Of a DNA stretch of 64,000 bases, positions 35,625 through 45,136 are shown piece after piece; position 1 is the first letter of the stretch; every line of letters starts with the position of its first letter. The notes beneath the pieces were generated by a model. It was given only the letters and a program-made list of their open reading frames with translations. It had not been told where the DNA came from and did no database searches. This DNA is from Gynurincola endophyticus. GTDB lineage: Bacteria > Bacteroidota > Bacteroidia > Chitinophagales > Chitinophagaceae. Location: positions 434,001-498,000 of the forward strand of contig NZ_RCWL01000003.1 in NCBI RefSeq assembly GCF_003991195.1. The letters run 5' to 3'. The position numbers were made by a program, and so were the translations under genes.

Positions 35625-36751
35625 TACCTTTTAATAAACCGTACTTAACAGGTAAAGAAACACAGTATATTGAAGAAGCTGTGAAATCAGGTAAAATATC
35701 AGGAGATGGTGTGTTTACAAAAAAATGCCACCAGTTCTTTGAACAAAACTTTCAGTTCAAAAAATGTTTATTAACGACGTCTTGCACAGACGCATTGGAA
35801 ATGGCTGCAATCTTACTGGATATTCAACCGGGAGATGAAGTTATTATTCCTTCTTTCACATTCGTTTCAACTGCTAATGCATTTGCTCTTAGAGGTGCTA
35901 ATATAATATTTGCTGATAGTACAGGAGTTAACCCTAATATTGATGCAGATAAAATAGAAGCATTAATTACTCCTAAAACAAAAGTTATTGTTCCGGTACA
36001 TTATGCAGGAATTGCCTGTGACATGAATAAAATAATGGAGATTGCCAACAAGCATAACATTTTTGTAGTAGAAGATGCTGCTCAGGCAATTGATTCATAT
36101 TACTATGGTAAACCTTTAGGCTCGATTGGTCATTTAGCAGCTTTCTCATTTCATGAAACAAAAAATGTAATTGCAGGTGAGGGTGGAATGCTGGTAATCA
36201 ATGATGACAGATTTGTACAACGTGCTGAAATTATTCGTGAAAAAGGTACCAACAGGTCTGCATTTTTCAGAGGTGAAGTAAATAAGTATGGCTGGGTGGA
36301 TATTGGGTCATCTTTCTTGCCTTCTGAGGTTATCGCTGCATTTTTATATGCACAATTAGAGCAATTAGATACCATTCAGGATAGAAGAATTGCTATCTGG
36401 CAAAGATATTGGAACGGCTTATATCCTTTTTTAAGCAAAAAAGGAGTACAGTTTCCGGTGATTACCGATGGAGGAACTAATAATGCGCACATGTTCTACT
36501 TAGTGTGCAAAGATCTGGATCAGAGAACAAGACTGATTGAAGCATTAAAAACTGCGGGCGCATGGTCGGTATTTCATTACCTGAGTTTACATAAGTCTCC
36601 TTACTACGAGGGTAAGCACCGCGGTGAAGAATTGGTTTGGAGTGATTACTATACAGACCGGTTATTAAGATTACCTTTTTATTATGAACTGGACAGAACT
36701 TCTCAACAGATGATCATCGATAAAATAGTAAATTTCTACGAAGGTGAATGA
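35621..36751 (+). CDS. DegT/DnrJ/EryC1/StrS aminotransferase (WecE/RffA-like)
   Basis: A 376-residue PLP-dependent sugar aminotransferase. The N-terminus IPFNKPYLTGKETQYIEEAVKSGKISGDGVFTKKC strongly resembles dTDP-4-amino-4,6-dideoxygalactose transaminase WecE; LTTSCTDALEMAAILLDI, VVEDAAQAIDSYYYGKPLGSIGHLAAFSFHETKNV carries the Schiff-base Lys. It would convert dTDP-4-keto-6-deoxyglucose to dTDP-Fuc4N. A WecF-like transferase two genes on supports this. The dTDP-glucose enzymes RmlA and RmlB are not in the window. Confidence 0.88.
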   Translation: MIPFNKPYLTGKETQYIEEAVKSGKISGDGVFTKKCHQFFEQNFQFKKCLLTTSCTDALEMAAILLDIQPGDEVIIPSFTFVSTANAFALRGANIIFADSTGVNPNIDADKIEALITPKTKVIVPVHYAGIACDMNKIMEIANKHNIFVVEDAAQAIDSYYYGKPLGSIGHLAAFSFHETKNVIAGEGGMLVINDDRFVQRAEIIREKGTNRSAFFRGEVNKYGWVDIGSSFLPSEVIAAFLYAQLEQLDTIQDRRIAIWQRYWNGLYPFLSKKGVQFPVITDGGTNNAHMFYLVCKDLDQRTRLIEALKTAGAWSVFHYLSLHKSPYYEGKHRGEELVWSDYYTDRLLRLPFYYELDRTSQQMIIDKIVNFYEGE

Positions 36752-38195
36752 GCATAGTGCGAAAACTCAAAGAGGAATTAAATGGTCACTGTTAGATCAG
36801 ATTTCCAAGCAGTTTGTTACAATCCTATTGTCAGCTATTTTATCACGCCTGATATTGCCAAACGAATTTGGTATACTGGGTATGGTAACAATAGCTGTTG
36901 GTTTTTTACAAATCTTACGCGATGCGGGGTTAGGTGCAAGTGTTATTTTTAAGAAGGAAATAACCAATACCGAACTGAACAGTATCTTTTGGGTTAATGT
37001 AATCTTAGGAACGTTTTGCGCTGCCGTTTTGTTTATGAGCGCAGATTTTCTGGCAGCTTATTATGAAGAAGATATTCTGAGTGGTATTGTAAAGGTGATT
37101 TCCGTAACATTTATCATTGGCGGAGCGGGAATAGTTCCGGAAGCACTCATTCAAAAAAGATTAGATTTTAAAAGTTACTTTTTTAGAAACCTCGTTGTTA
37201 GTATACTGAGCGGTGCAGTAGGTATTTATTTTGCTTATCTGAATTATGGTGTATGGGCGTTGGTGATTCAGCAAATAGTAATGATTAGCTTAAACACTAT
37301 TGTAAACTTTTATATAGCTAAGTGGAAGCCGGCTCTGGAATTAAACCTCAATGTACTGAAACCCCATTTAAAATACTCATTACCTTTGTTAGGTGATAAT
37401 TCATTGAATTATTGGGTGAGGAATTTAGATAATCTGTTAATTGCGAAAACATTGGGCGCTACCTCTTTGGGATTGTATAACAGGGCGTATTCTTTAATGA
37501 TGCTTCCGATCCGACAGATTTCTGCCACTTTTACCAGAGTTTTATTTCCCTCTTTCTCTATCATTCAGGATAATCATCCGCTTATCTGGTCACAATACGG
37601 TAAACTGATTTCTGTAATTGCTACTGTTACTTTTCCGTTAATGTTGCTGCTGGGGATATATGCACATCCTATCATTCGTGTGTTGTATGGAGAAAATTGG
37701 CTGGGCATTGTACCTATTTTTCAGGTATTGTGTGCTTTAGGAGCATTACAAGCCATTGGTACCTTGTCGGGTGCCATTTATAATGCCATCGGAAAAACTG
37801 CACTGATGTTTAAAATCGGATTAGTGGTAAAAACATTTTTAATAATAAGCTTTTTAATAGGAATTAATTTAGGAGGTATTATGGGATTGGTGTGGGCCTA
37901 CCTGATTGCTTCAACTTTTGGCTTCATTATTGAATCATATTATGTCTCCAGATCATTGGGAAAAAATATCCTGGAATTTTTCGGGTTTTTCTACAATGAA
38001 ATGCTCGCGATTGTTTTAGCTGCTATTATTCCATTAATAACCTATTGGTATTTTGAAGACGTATTAACCAATATATTAAGTTTACTACTGAATATTATTG
38101 CAGTAGCGATATGTCTGATCATATATTTTAAGATTTTACAACTTAGAAAAACGCAGGGCTTGCAACTCGCGTTAAGTAAACTCAGAAAAAAATGA
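36744..38195 (+). CDS. Wzx-type polysaccharide flippase (MOP superfamily)
   Basis: A 483-residue membrane protein with about 12-14 spans, of the lipopolysaccharide biosynthesis/Wzx group (GIKWSLLDQISKQFVTILLSAILSRLILPNEFGILGMVTIAVGFLQILRDAGLGASVI). It would flip lipid-linked repeat units to the periplasm for the Wzy-like polymerase. The start is GTG at 36744, overlapping the aminotransferase by 8 bases; no ATG is available in frame nearby. Confidence 0.9.
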   Translation: MNEHSAKTQRGIKWSLLDQISKQFVTILLSAILSRLILPNEFGILGMVTIAVGFLQILRDAGLGASVIFKKEITNTELNSIFWVNVILGTFCAAVLFMSADFLAAYYEEDILSGIVKVISVTFIIGGAGIVPEALIQKRLDFKSYFFRNLVVSILSGAVGIYFAYLNYGVWALVIQQIVMISLNTIVNFYIAKWKPALELNLNVLKPHLKYSLPLLGDNSLNYWVRNLDNLLIAKTLGATSLGLYNRAYSLMMLPIRQISATFTRVLFPSFSIIQDNHPLIWSQYGKLISVIATVTFPLMLLLGIYAHPIIRVLYGENWLGIVPIFQVLCALGALQAIGTLSGAIYNAIGKTALMFKIGLVVKTFLIISFLIGINLGGIMGLVWAYLIASTFGFIIESYYVSRSLGKNILEFFGFFYNEMLAIVLAAIIPLITYWYFEDVLTNILSLLLNIIAVAICLIIYFKILQLRKTQGLQLALSKLRKK

Positions 38196-39322
38196 GTAAA
38201 GTACTTCATTTGATGATCGATGAAAAATTTATCGATTTTTTTATAGAACAGTCTGAACAAATAGCTCCCGATCAGTCAGTTTACTGGATCGCTTCCAACA
38301 AACCTGAAGTTGATTTGAAGTATGTTAAATCAAAAAAAGTAGTTATCAAACATTGGTCTTTAGATCGAATGCCCCGGCTTATTGAAGAAGCGAATCAATA
38401 CAAAATGGTTTTTTTTCATAGCTTCTTCTTTGATCATTTAGATCATTTTCTGTTAAAACTTTCAAATCATGTAAAGATCGCATGGACTTTCTGGGGTGGC
38501 GACGGATATAAGTATGATCCTGATTATAATAAACTATTGCTTCCTGAAACAAAAAAGCTGATCAACACCGATAAGTCTTTGGTACAACGGCTCAAAGGGC
38601 TTGTTTCCGCTAGAATGTTATGGTATAACAGATATGTGGATTCCCAAAAAGTTATTAATTATTTCAAAAGATTAGACTATTGCTTAACATGGGTCAAAGG
38701 AGATTATGACCTTATTAAGAAATTTAATCCCCGAATGAAATGGTTGACTTATAATTACTTTACTACAGAGCAAATTGGAATTGGTAGCCCACAGGAAAGT
38801 GGCATGCCGGATAATACAAACATCTGGTTAGGAAACTCAGCTACTGCTACTAATAATCATGCAGACGCACTATTATATTTGAAAGAAATTAACTGGAGCG
38901 GTGATATTTATTGTCCGCTTTCGTATGGTGATGATAGATATAAAGAGTTGGTAATTAAACTTGGAAAAAAACTATTTTCGGAACAATTTAAGCCGATTGT
39001 AGACTTTTTGCCTTTGTCAGAATATAAAAAACTGATGAGCCGGTGTACGGTTGTTTGGATGAATCACATTCGTCAACAGGCAGCAGGAAATATTCTACAA
39101 GCTGTTTTACTTGGAAAATATGTAATACTGAAAAAAGAAAACACGCTGAGTGTTACTTTGAAAGAATGGGGGGTAGATGTATTTCACCAGGAGAGCCTGA
39201 AAGATATTCACGCTCTTCCATTAGATCAGAAGAAAGGATACGATCTGCTGAATCAGAAAATGTCTTTTGAAGGATCATTGGAATCGCTCAAGACCTTGTA
39301 CAAAGACGTAGGGGTTGGATAA
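38192..39322 (+). CDS. WecF-like 4-acetamido-4,6-dideoxygalactosyltransferase (GT56)
   Basis: A 376-residue glycosyltransferase resembling TDP-Fuc4NAc:lipid II Fuc4NAc transferase. Supporting segments are KIAWTFWGGDGYKYD near residue 90 and VWMNHIRQQAAGNILQAVLLGKYVILKKENTLSVTLKEWGVDVF in the C-terminal half, which match the nucleotide-sugar binding half of the family. Overlaps the flippase by 4 bases. With the WecE-like aminotransferase and the NeuD-like acetyltransferase it forms a plausible Fuc4NAc branch. Distant from Escherichia coli WecF, so acceptor is unknown. Confidence 0.72.
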   Translation: MSKVLHLMIDEKFIDFFIEQSEQIAPDQSVYWIASNKPEVDLKYVKSKKVVIKHWSLDRMPRLIEEANQYKMVFFHSFFFDHLDHFLLKLSNHVKIAWTFWGGDGYKYDPDYNKLLLPETKKLINTDKSLVQRLKGLVSARMLWYNRYVDSQKVINYFKRLDYCLTWVKGDYDLIKKFNPRMKWLTYNYFTTEQIGIGSPQESGMPDNTNIWLGNSATATNNHADALLYLKEINWSGDIYCPLSYGDDRYKELVIKLGKKLFSEQFKPIVDFLPLSEYKKLMSRCTVVWMNHIRQQAAGNILQAVLLGKYVILKKENTLSVTLKEWGVDVFHQESLKDIHALPLDQKKGYDLLNQKMSFEGSLESLKTLYKDVGVG

Positions 39323-39422
39323 TTAACCTCGACTCTATCATATATTATCTCTTATAATGATATTCATAAGTTATAAGGGTTTAGGATATTAAGCTAAACT
39401 TTAAAGAAAACAATTTACATTA

Positions 39423-40409
39423 ATGCTTTCATCACCGGTCGTGTCGATCATAGTTCCATCGTATAATAAAGCAGGTTTTATAAAGGATACAATAGAATCT
39501 GTTCTAAAACAAACGAATCAGAATTTCGAAATTGTTTTGGTGGATGATAATAGTTCTGATGAAACAAGAAGCATCCTCCGCGAGTTTAACGGAAATGAAA
39601 AAATAAAGATTCATTTAAATGAAACTAACAAAGGAGGAAACTATTGTAGAAATACTGGTATTAGTATGGCTAAAGGGAAGTACATAATTTTTCTGGATGC
39701 AGATGATCTGATGATGGAAAATTGTATTGAACAGAGGCTGTCATTTATGGAAAAAAATACCGATTGTGACTTTGCCGTATTTAAAATGGGAACCTTTTAC
39801 CAACAGGTTGGTGACCGCGATAAAATCTGGCAAACACACAGCAAAATTGATCATCTTCAAAAGTTTTTGTCACATGAATTACAATGGACAATTTCTTCTC
39901 CCATATATAAGAAACGTTTTTTAGACCAGACAACAGGCTTTAATCTTAAAATGAGGTGGTTGCAGGATGTTGAATTTCACTCAAGAATACTACTGACCCA
40001 GAACCCTGTTTATAGAATTGCAGAAGATTCAATTCCGGATATTTATTACAGAGTTGGTCTTGAAAGAAATGCGCATGGATACGATCGGTACATCCGCAAC
40101 TATGTTACCGGTCATCTCGACTATTTAACAAATGTATATCCATTGCTTCAGAATCAAAATCAACATCACTTAAAAGCATTAAAGTTTACTATACTAAGTT
40201 GTTTATTCAAAATAACTGATTCATGGAAGCAAAAACTAGTTGACAAAGAAATCGCTTTAAAACTTACCGATGAGTATTTAAATAGTAAACAAGTACGTGA
40301 AGTGTTGGGAAATGGAGATATGATAAAAATTAAGGTCTATCTATTAGTAAATAAAACAGTTGGTTTTAGAATAAAAGGAATAAACAGATTAATAAAAACT
40401 ATTTTTTAG
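39423..40409 (+). CDS. Glycosyltransferase family 2
   Basis: A 328-residue GT-A enzyme: SIIVPSYNKAGFIKDTIESVLKQTNQNFEIVLVDDNSSDET at the N-terminus, the D-x-D region IIFLDADDLMMEN and an ED-type segment WLQDVEFHSR. Preceded by a 100-base gap with an AT-rich inverted repeat (CTTATAA/TTATAAG, 39351-39377) and no clear promoter. It adds one sugar of the repeat unit; donor and acceptor unknown. Confidence 0.9.
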   Translation: MLSSPVVSIIVPSYNKAGFIKDTIESVLKQTNQNFEIVLVDDNSSDETRSILREFNGNEKIKIHLNETNKGGNYCRNTGISMAKGKYIIFLDADDLMMENCIEQRLSFMEKNTDCDFAVFKMGTFYQQVGDRDKIWQTHSKIDHLQKFLSHELQWTISSPIYKKRFLDQTTGFNLKMRWLQDVEFHSRILLTQNPVYRIAEDSIPDIYYRVGLERNAHGYDRYIRNYVTGHLDYLTNVYPLLQNQNQHHLKALKFTILSCLFKITDSWKQKLVDKEIALKLTDEYLNSKQVREVLGNGDMIKIKVYLLVNKTVGFRIKGINRLIKTIF

Positions 40410-40413
40410 AGTT

Positions 40414-41325
40414 ATGAATAAAATTTTAATAACCGGTGGTGCTGGTTTTATTGGTTCTTCTATTTATAAAAAATTTCAATCCAATAACGACGAGATATTT
40501 GTAATCGATAATTTATCCTTCGGAAACAGGGCGTTTATCGATATTGATGACGATCATTTTTTTGAAGTGGATATTCGTGATTTTAATACTTTAGATAAAA
40601 CGCTCAAACAAATACAACCTGATTATATTATTCATCTGGCCGCTATTCACTTTATTCCTTATTGCAATAAACATCCTTTTGAGGCAAGCGAGATCAATAT
40701 TGCAGGTACTGTTAATCTGTTAAAAAGTGTACGCTCGCTGAATAGTGTAAAACGACTGTTTTTTGCATCTACAGCTGCTGTTTATCCGATATTGGATAAT
40801 CCAATTGCTGAAACATCAACTTTAAAGCCGCTCGATATTTATGGTCATACTAAATTAATGGGAGAGCATCTTTTTTACGATAACCACCTTATTACTAAAA
40901 TACCTACTGTCGTGTGTAGATTTTTTAACGCATTCGGACCGAATGAAACAAATCCACACCTGATTCCTGAGATAGCAGATCAGATTAATGCAGGGCAAAG
41001 AACAATTCAGTTAGGTAATCTGACTCCGAAAAGAGATTTCATTCATACCTATGATATGGCGGAGGCAGTATTTGGTCTGATGCATAAGTTTGATAAAGGA
41101 TATGATGTTTTCAATCTTGGCAGAGGTGAGGAATATTCTGTTACTGAAATTGTTGATTATTTCTCTGCTGCGTTGGGAGAAAAAGTATCGATTGAAGTAG
41201 ATGAGGCCAGAGTCAGAAAAGTAGAAAGAATGCACCTGCTGGCGGATATTACCAAACTCAAATCTTTTATCAATTGGGAACCTGTAATTAAGCCGGAAGA
41301 AGGAATCAAAACATTATTAAAATAA
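40414..41325 (+). CDS. NAD-dependent epimerase/dehydratase, GalE-like
   Basis: A 303-residue extended SDR with an intact cofactor motif GGAGFIGSS and catalytic YGHTK, preceded by FFASTAAVYP. The C-terminal TPKRDFIHTYDMAEAV and WEPVIKPEEGIKTLL match UDP-glucose/GlcNAc 4-epimerases. It lies 4 bases after the GT2 gene and 2 before a GT4, so it may supply that transferase. Substrate unassigned. Confidence 0.86.
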   Translation: MNKILITGGAGFIGSSIYKKFQSNNDEIFVIDNLSFGNRAFIDIDDDHFFEVDIRDFNTLDKTLKQIQPDYIIHLAAIHFIPYCNKHPFEASEINIAGTVNLLKSVRSLNSVKRLFFASTAAVYPILDNPIAETSTLKPLDIYGHTKLMGEHLFYDNHLITKIPTVVCRFFNAFGPNETNPHLIPEIADQINAGQRTIQLGNLTPKRDFIHTYDMAEAVFGLMHKFDKGYDVFNLGRGEEYSVTEIVDYFSAALGEKVSIEVDEARVRKVERMHLLADITKLKSFINWEPVIKPEEGIKTLLK

Positions 41326-41327
41326 TT

Positions 41328-42437
41328 ATGGAGTTCATATTTGTATCGAACGGGATATTTCCTAATAGCGCAGGAGGAATTCAAAGGTTCTCAAAACTAA
41401 TATTGGAGCAGTTTGCTCACCATCCTTCAGTAAGTAAAATACACGTTATTCATACCGAAAAAAACAAAGTTTTTGATTCTCCCGTAATTGAAGAATATCT
41501 GGTAGAAGGAATTGATAAATCAAAAAATTATCTGTCAGAGCTTTATCGCTTATCAAAACGCATATACGGTGTTATCAGTCAACTTCCTGATCAATTACCA
41601 ATATATGCACAGGGTTTTGTTCTCTGGTACAATATTGATGTTATTAAACATAGAGTCATCTTCAATCCTCACGGCCTTGAGTCGTTTCAGGCTACCCCCT
41701 ACAAAGAATACCTGAAAGTATTTCCATTCAGAATGCTTTCCGGCCATTTGTTTAAGAAATCGGCTGCTACCATTTCTTTAGGAGGGAAACTGACAGGGTT
41801 TATAAAAAAATATATCAGTGAACAAAAAATCAAAGTTATTCCTAACGCGGTTAACCTTCCAGCCGAAAGGTTTGAATCGTTAAAATATAACGGACCCAGA
41901 CTGACTGTTTTATTTGTTTCAAGATTTGCCTATAATAAAGGAATTGATGTTCTTTTTAAAACTATTGAAATTTTGAACAAGAATGGGTTTGCGGATAAAA
42001 TTGACTTTGTTCTGGGCGGAAAAGGACCATTGTTTGATTTTTATAATGCTAATAATAAATATTCGAATGTAAAGCTGCTCGGTTTTGTAGATGATGATCA
42101 GTTATGGCATTTATATAGAACCATGGATGTTTTTGTTTTTCCTACACAATACGAAGGAATGCCAACGGTGATTCTGGAGGCGATGAGTAATTCAATGCCG
42201 ATTATATTAAGTGATGTTGGCGCTACCAGAGAAATTGTTGATGAACAGAATGGATATATTCTGGAGAATAAGAAAGATGCTGCAGAACTGGCGCAGCTGA
42301 TCATTAACTTTTATAACCTTCCGGTAGAAGAAAAAAGAATTCTCGGCAGAAATTCTTATGACAAGGTAAAAGAAAAATATACCTGGGATAAAGTCTCCGC
42401 TACAACACTTGAATTGATTCGATCGTTGTCTAAATAG
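41328..42437 (+). CDS. Glycosyltransferase family 4
   Basis: A 369-residue GT-B enzyme: N-terminal FVSNGIFPNSAGGIQRFSKLIL, the acceptor-domain link, and the donor-domain LTVLFVSRFAYNKGIDVLFKTIE and E-x7-E motif in PTQYEGMPTVILEAMSNSMPII. A retaining transferase of the repeat-unit pathway. Confidence 0.9.
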   Translation: MEFIFVSNGIFPNSAGGIQRFSKLILEQFAHHPSVSKIHVIHTEKNKVFDSPVIEEYLVEGIDKSKNYLSELYRLSKRIYGVISQLPDQLPIYAQGFVLWYNIDVIKHRVIFNPHGLESFQATPYKEYLKVFPFRMLSGHLFKKSAATISLGGKLTGFIKKYISEQKIKVIPNAVNLPAERFESLKYNGPRLTVLFVSRFAYNKGIDVLFKTIEILNKNGFADKIDFVLGGKGPLFDFYNANNKYSNVKLLGFVDDDQLWHLYRTMDVFVFPTQYEGMPTVILEAMSNSMPIILSDVGATREIVDEQNGYILENKKDAAELAQLIINFYNLPVEEKRILGRNSYDKVKEKYTWDKVSATTLELIRSLSK

Positions 42438-42528
42438 TTTTTACTGTTTAATCTGGCAAATTTGATATAACAAACTATATTGATAATTATGTAATTGTTT
42501 GTTCAATTATGTTTTAAAAAAGCAAGGA

Positions 42529-45135
42529 ATGAATATAAGTACCATTTCTAAGTTTGCAGTATCAGTCTTGATTTTTTTTGTACCCGTATTAAAATTAAAC
42601 GCACAAAATTTTATATGGGATTTTAATAAAAAAATGCTCACTGATCAAACAAAGTCAAGGAATGTAGTATTGCCTAAAGATGGAATTGCGTGGAGTACGG
42701 TTGGTGGATCGAATGTTTTAGTCTCTAATTCATCTGACAATACAATCAGGCTTCAATTTCATCCAGACAATACTCCTGTTGTTAATGTCGCTTTTGATTT
42801 TAAAGGCCGTTCATTTTCCATCATGTCGTTCACAAAACAATTGTTTAGGATTGCTATTGTAAACGGTTTTGTAATTATAAAATTTGATTATGAAGTAAAC
42901 GGAAAAAGAAAGAGTTTTCTGAAGCAGGTGCATTTAAGGGATATGATTCCTTTTAACGGTATTTATTTGAACGATGATAATTTTCACCATTATAACGTAA
43001 TTATTGATGGTAAAAATGGCAGAGTTAGTTTGCTGATTGACGGTGAACGTAATGATAATTTTTCCTTCCCGGTTGAAAAATTCAACCGCATTATTTTTGA
43101 AGAAGGAGGGGCTATCAGAATGATCGGAGCACTAAGTAAACTCGAAGTGAATACTAATGCTATGTCAGCCGAGAGAAATAGAAAGCTGGCTGTAAAAAGT
43201 AGCCGCGGCTCTCTTTATGATGAAAAAGATTTTGCACCGGGCTTTCCTGCTTATAATGTAAGTACATTAGATCAATTGAAATCATTTCCTCTTCCGAGAT
43301 ATCAGAGTGGCTTCACTTACAAAAGAAATTTTCCATGGTTCGATATTACTTATCTCAGCTGGCTCCATAAAACCAGAAATAATAAGGGACCTGTTGATGA
43401 GCAGTCAAAAAATGCGGTAAATCTGATGTCGTTGCTTTATGATAAATGGAATTATTATTATGAAATACCTGTACTCAGAACTTCTAAAAGTAATGCTGAT
43501 ATTACCTATAAAAATGACAACAGCGTTATCGGAGCATTGGTGAAATATGCGAAAAATAATAAATCGATACAAACCGCAGGAATATTATTTCAAACCCAAA
43601 ATAATCCTACTCATATCGGATTACAGTCATCTAAGAACTTCGAGCTGTCAGGAACTTTACCGGCAAATTATTATTTAAGAGACGCCAAAAGTAAGTTTAT
43701 ACTGAATAAAGGTAAAAAGGTATTATCACCTCTGGCTCCTCTTGATTATAAATACAACGACGCAAAGAATGCCGTATACTATTTGCAGACGGTTCAGAGT
43801 TATTTGGGTAGGCCGATTGACTTTCTAAACGAAAACGGAGAAATTTTCGGACATAAAATTCCGATCAGCCTATTAAAGGCAGATCCCAACGTACAGAAAG
43901 ATATTTCGCTGAAGAATATGGATGATGAAAGTCTTTACAACGGCTATTTTCAAAATAAGCTGGATACAGCGTATAAGAATTATATTCTGCGGGCATTAAA
44001 CTGGAATAAAACAGCTTTTTCGTTTTATAATGTGAGTGCGTATAATGATAGCTACTGGCCTGGGTATTCAATGCGGAGGACCTCAAATAATATTGAAAAC
44101 AATAATCACTACTCTACTCCCTCATTTTACCCGGCATCACCAGGTGACTGGTTTTCTTCTGTAGGGGCCAGAAACGGAATAGATAATATTGCAGAAGGAA
44201 GAAGAAAAGAAATTCTTCTCGGAGATAAATATTTCTCTCCTTACATTGCTGCAGGTTGGGATGTTGATGATAAGAATATTCTTTCTTCACAATGGCTGGC
44301 TCTTAATAAATCATTATTGATTTTAGGTGCAGAGTTTTTTTATGTGGGATATTTTAATGTTACCGGCAGAACCGGATGGGCTAATGGGATCGGGCCCAAT
44401 GATCCGAAAGGGTATCTTTACCAATTGGCTGTTCCGGCATATGCTCAGGCATTACTTCCTTTCTTTGAGCCGTTTATAAGTAAAGGTCAGTTTGTACAGA
44501 ATACCAATACAAAAAATAATGTATTCAGGTTAGACGCATCAAAATTTTATCATTTTGTTTATGCCAAAAAATATAACAATGACCTGCTGATAGTTGCTTC
44601 TATTCAACCAAACTCAAATGTTAAATCTATAATTCCGCAGGAAGAAATAACAGAGGTTACGATTGATGGACAAGTGTTCAGGTTTAAAATCAGGACGCAA
44701 GGTTCGGTATATATCCTGAATCAGAAGGGAAGTAGTTATGTTATCCGGCAGCTGGATGCATGGCACGAAAACACTCATCCTTACTGGTGGTCAAAGAATA
44801 TAGAAATTGAAGCAGAGCTACTTGATGAAAGAAGTGAATTATACAAAACTGAAAATATAAAGCAATCGGCTGGAGTAATTGATTTCTCCGGATACAGAAC
44901 AAGTATTGTTATAAAGGATCAACTAAGTATTCCAATATATAAGAATAATATCAAAACCATACGGATTAGTGGTAAAGGGAATGCTCAATTCAAAATTAAC
45001 GGCAAGTTATATAGTCTGTCAACAGCACAGTTAAGAATATCTTCGTTTGATTTGAACAAAGCTTATAGCGAAGGTGAGAAAATTCAACTTGAAATAGTAA
45101 CAGGAAGTATGGAAATCGATAATATCAGTTATTAA
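42529..45135 (+). CDS. Large secreted protein of unknown function in the polysaccharide locus
   Basis: I do not recognise the family. The 868-residue product from the ATG at 42529 (a TTG ten codons upstream is less likely) has a signal peptide ending LNAQ. Residues about 25-215 look like a concanavalin/laminin-G-type beta-sandwich (KMLTDQTKSRNVVLP, NDDNFHHYNVIIDGKNGRVSLLIDGE). The middle, rich in Trp, Tyr and Asp (FPWFDITYLSWLHKT, WDVDDKNILSSQWLALNKSLLILGAEFFYVGYFNVTG), reads like a glycoside-hydrolase-type barrel; the end is beta-rich. It sits between a GT4 gene and the Wzy-like polymerase gene (1-base gap), so it probably acts on the polysaccharide in the periplasm or outside, for instance as a lyase or hydrolase. 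That is inference. Confidence 0.6.
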   Translation: MNISTISKFAVSVLIFFVPVLKLNAQNFIWDFNKKMLTDQTKSRNVVLPKDGIAWSTVGGSNVLVSNSSDNTIRLQFHPDNTPVVNVAFDFKGRSFSIMSFTKQLFRIAIVNGFVIIKFDYEVNGKRKSFLKQVHLRDMIPFNGIYLNDDNFHHYNVIIDGKNGRVSLLIDGERNDNFSFPVEKFNRIIFEEGGAIRMIGALSKLEVNTNAMSAERNRKLAVKSSRGSLYDEKDFAPGFPAYNVSTLDQLKSFPLPRYQSGFTYKRNFPWFDITYLSWLHKTRNNKGPVDEQSKNAVNLMSLLYDKWNYYYEIPVLRTSKSNADITYKNDNSVIGALVKYAKNNKSIQTAGILFQTQNNPTHIGLQSSKNFELSGTLPANYYLRDAKSKFILNKGKKVLSPLAPLDYKYNDAKNAVYYLQTVQSYLGRPIDFLNENGEIFGHKIPISLLKADPNVQKDISLKNMDDESLYNGYFQNKLDTAYKNYILRALNWNKTAFSFYNVSAYNDSYWPGYSMRRTSNNIENNNHYSTPSFYPASPGDWFSSVGARNGIDNIAEGRRKEILLGDKYFSPYIAAGWDVDDKNILSSQWLALNKSLLILGAEFFYVGYFNVTGRTGWANGIGPNDPKGYLYQLAVPAYAQALLPFFEPFISKGQFVQNTNTKNNVFRLDASKFYHFVYAKKYNNDLLIVASIQPNSNVKSIIPQEEITEVTIDGQVFRFKIRTQGSVYILNQKGSSYVIRQLDAWHENTHPYWWSKNIEIEAELLDERSELYKTENIKQSAGVIDFSGYRTSIVIKDQLSIPIYKNNIKTIRISGKGNAQFKINGKLYSLSTAQLRISSFDLNKAYSEGEKIQLEIVTGSMEIDNISY

Positions 45136-45136
45136 T

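Noticed and set aside
39351-39377. AT-rich inverted repeat between the WecF-like and GT2 genes as a terminator
   Set aside because: The stem is short and AT-only with no T run, and the operon continues.
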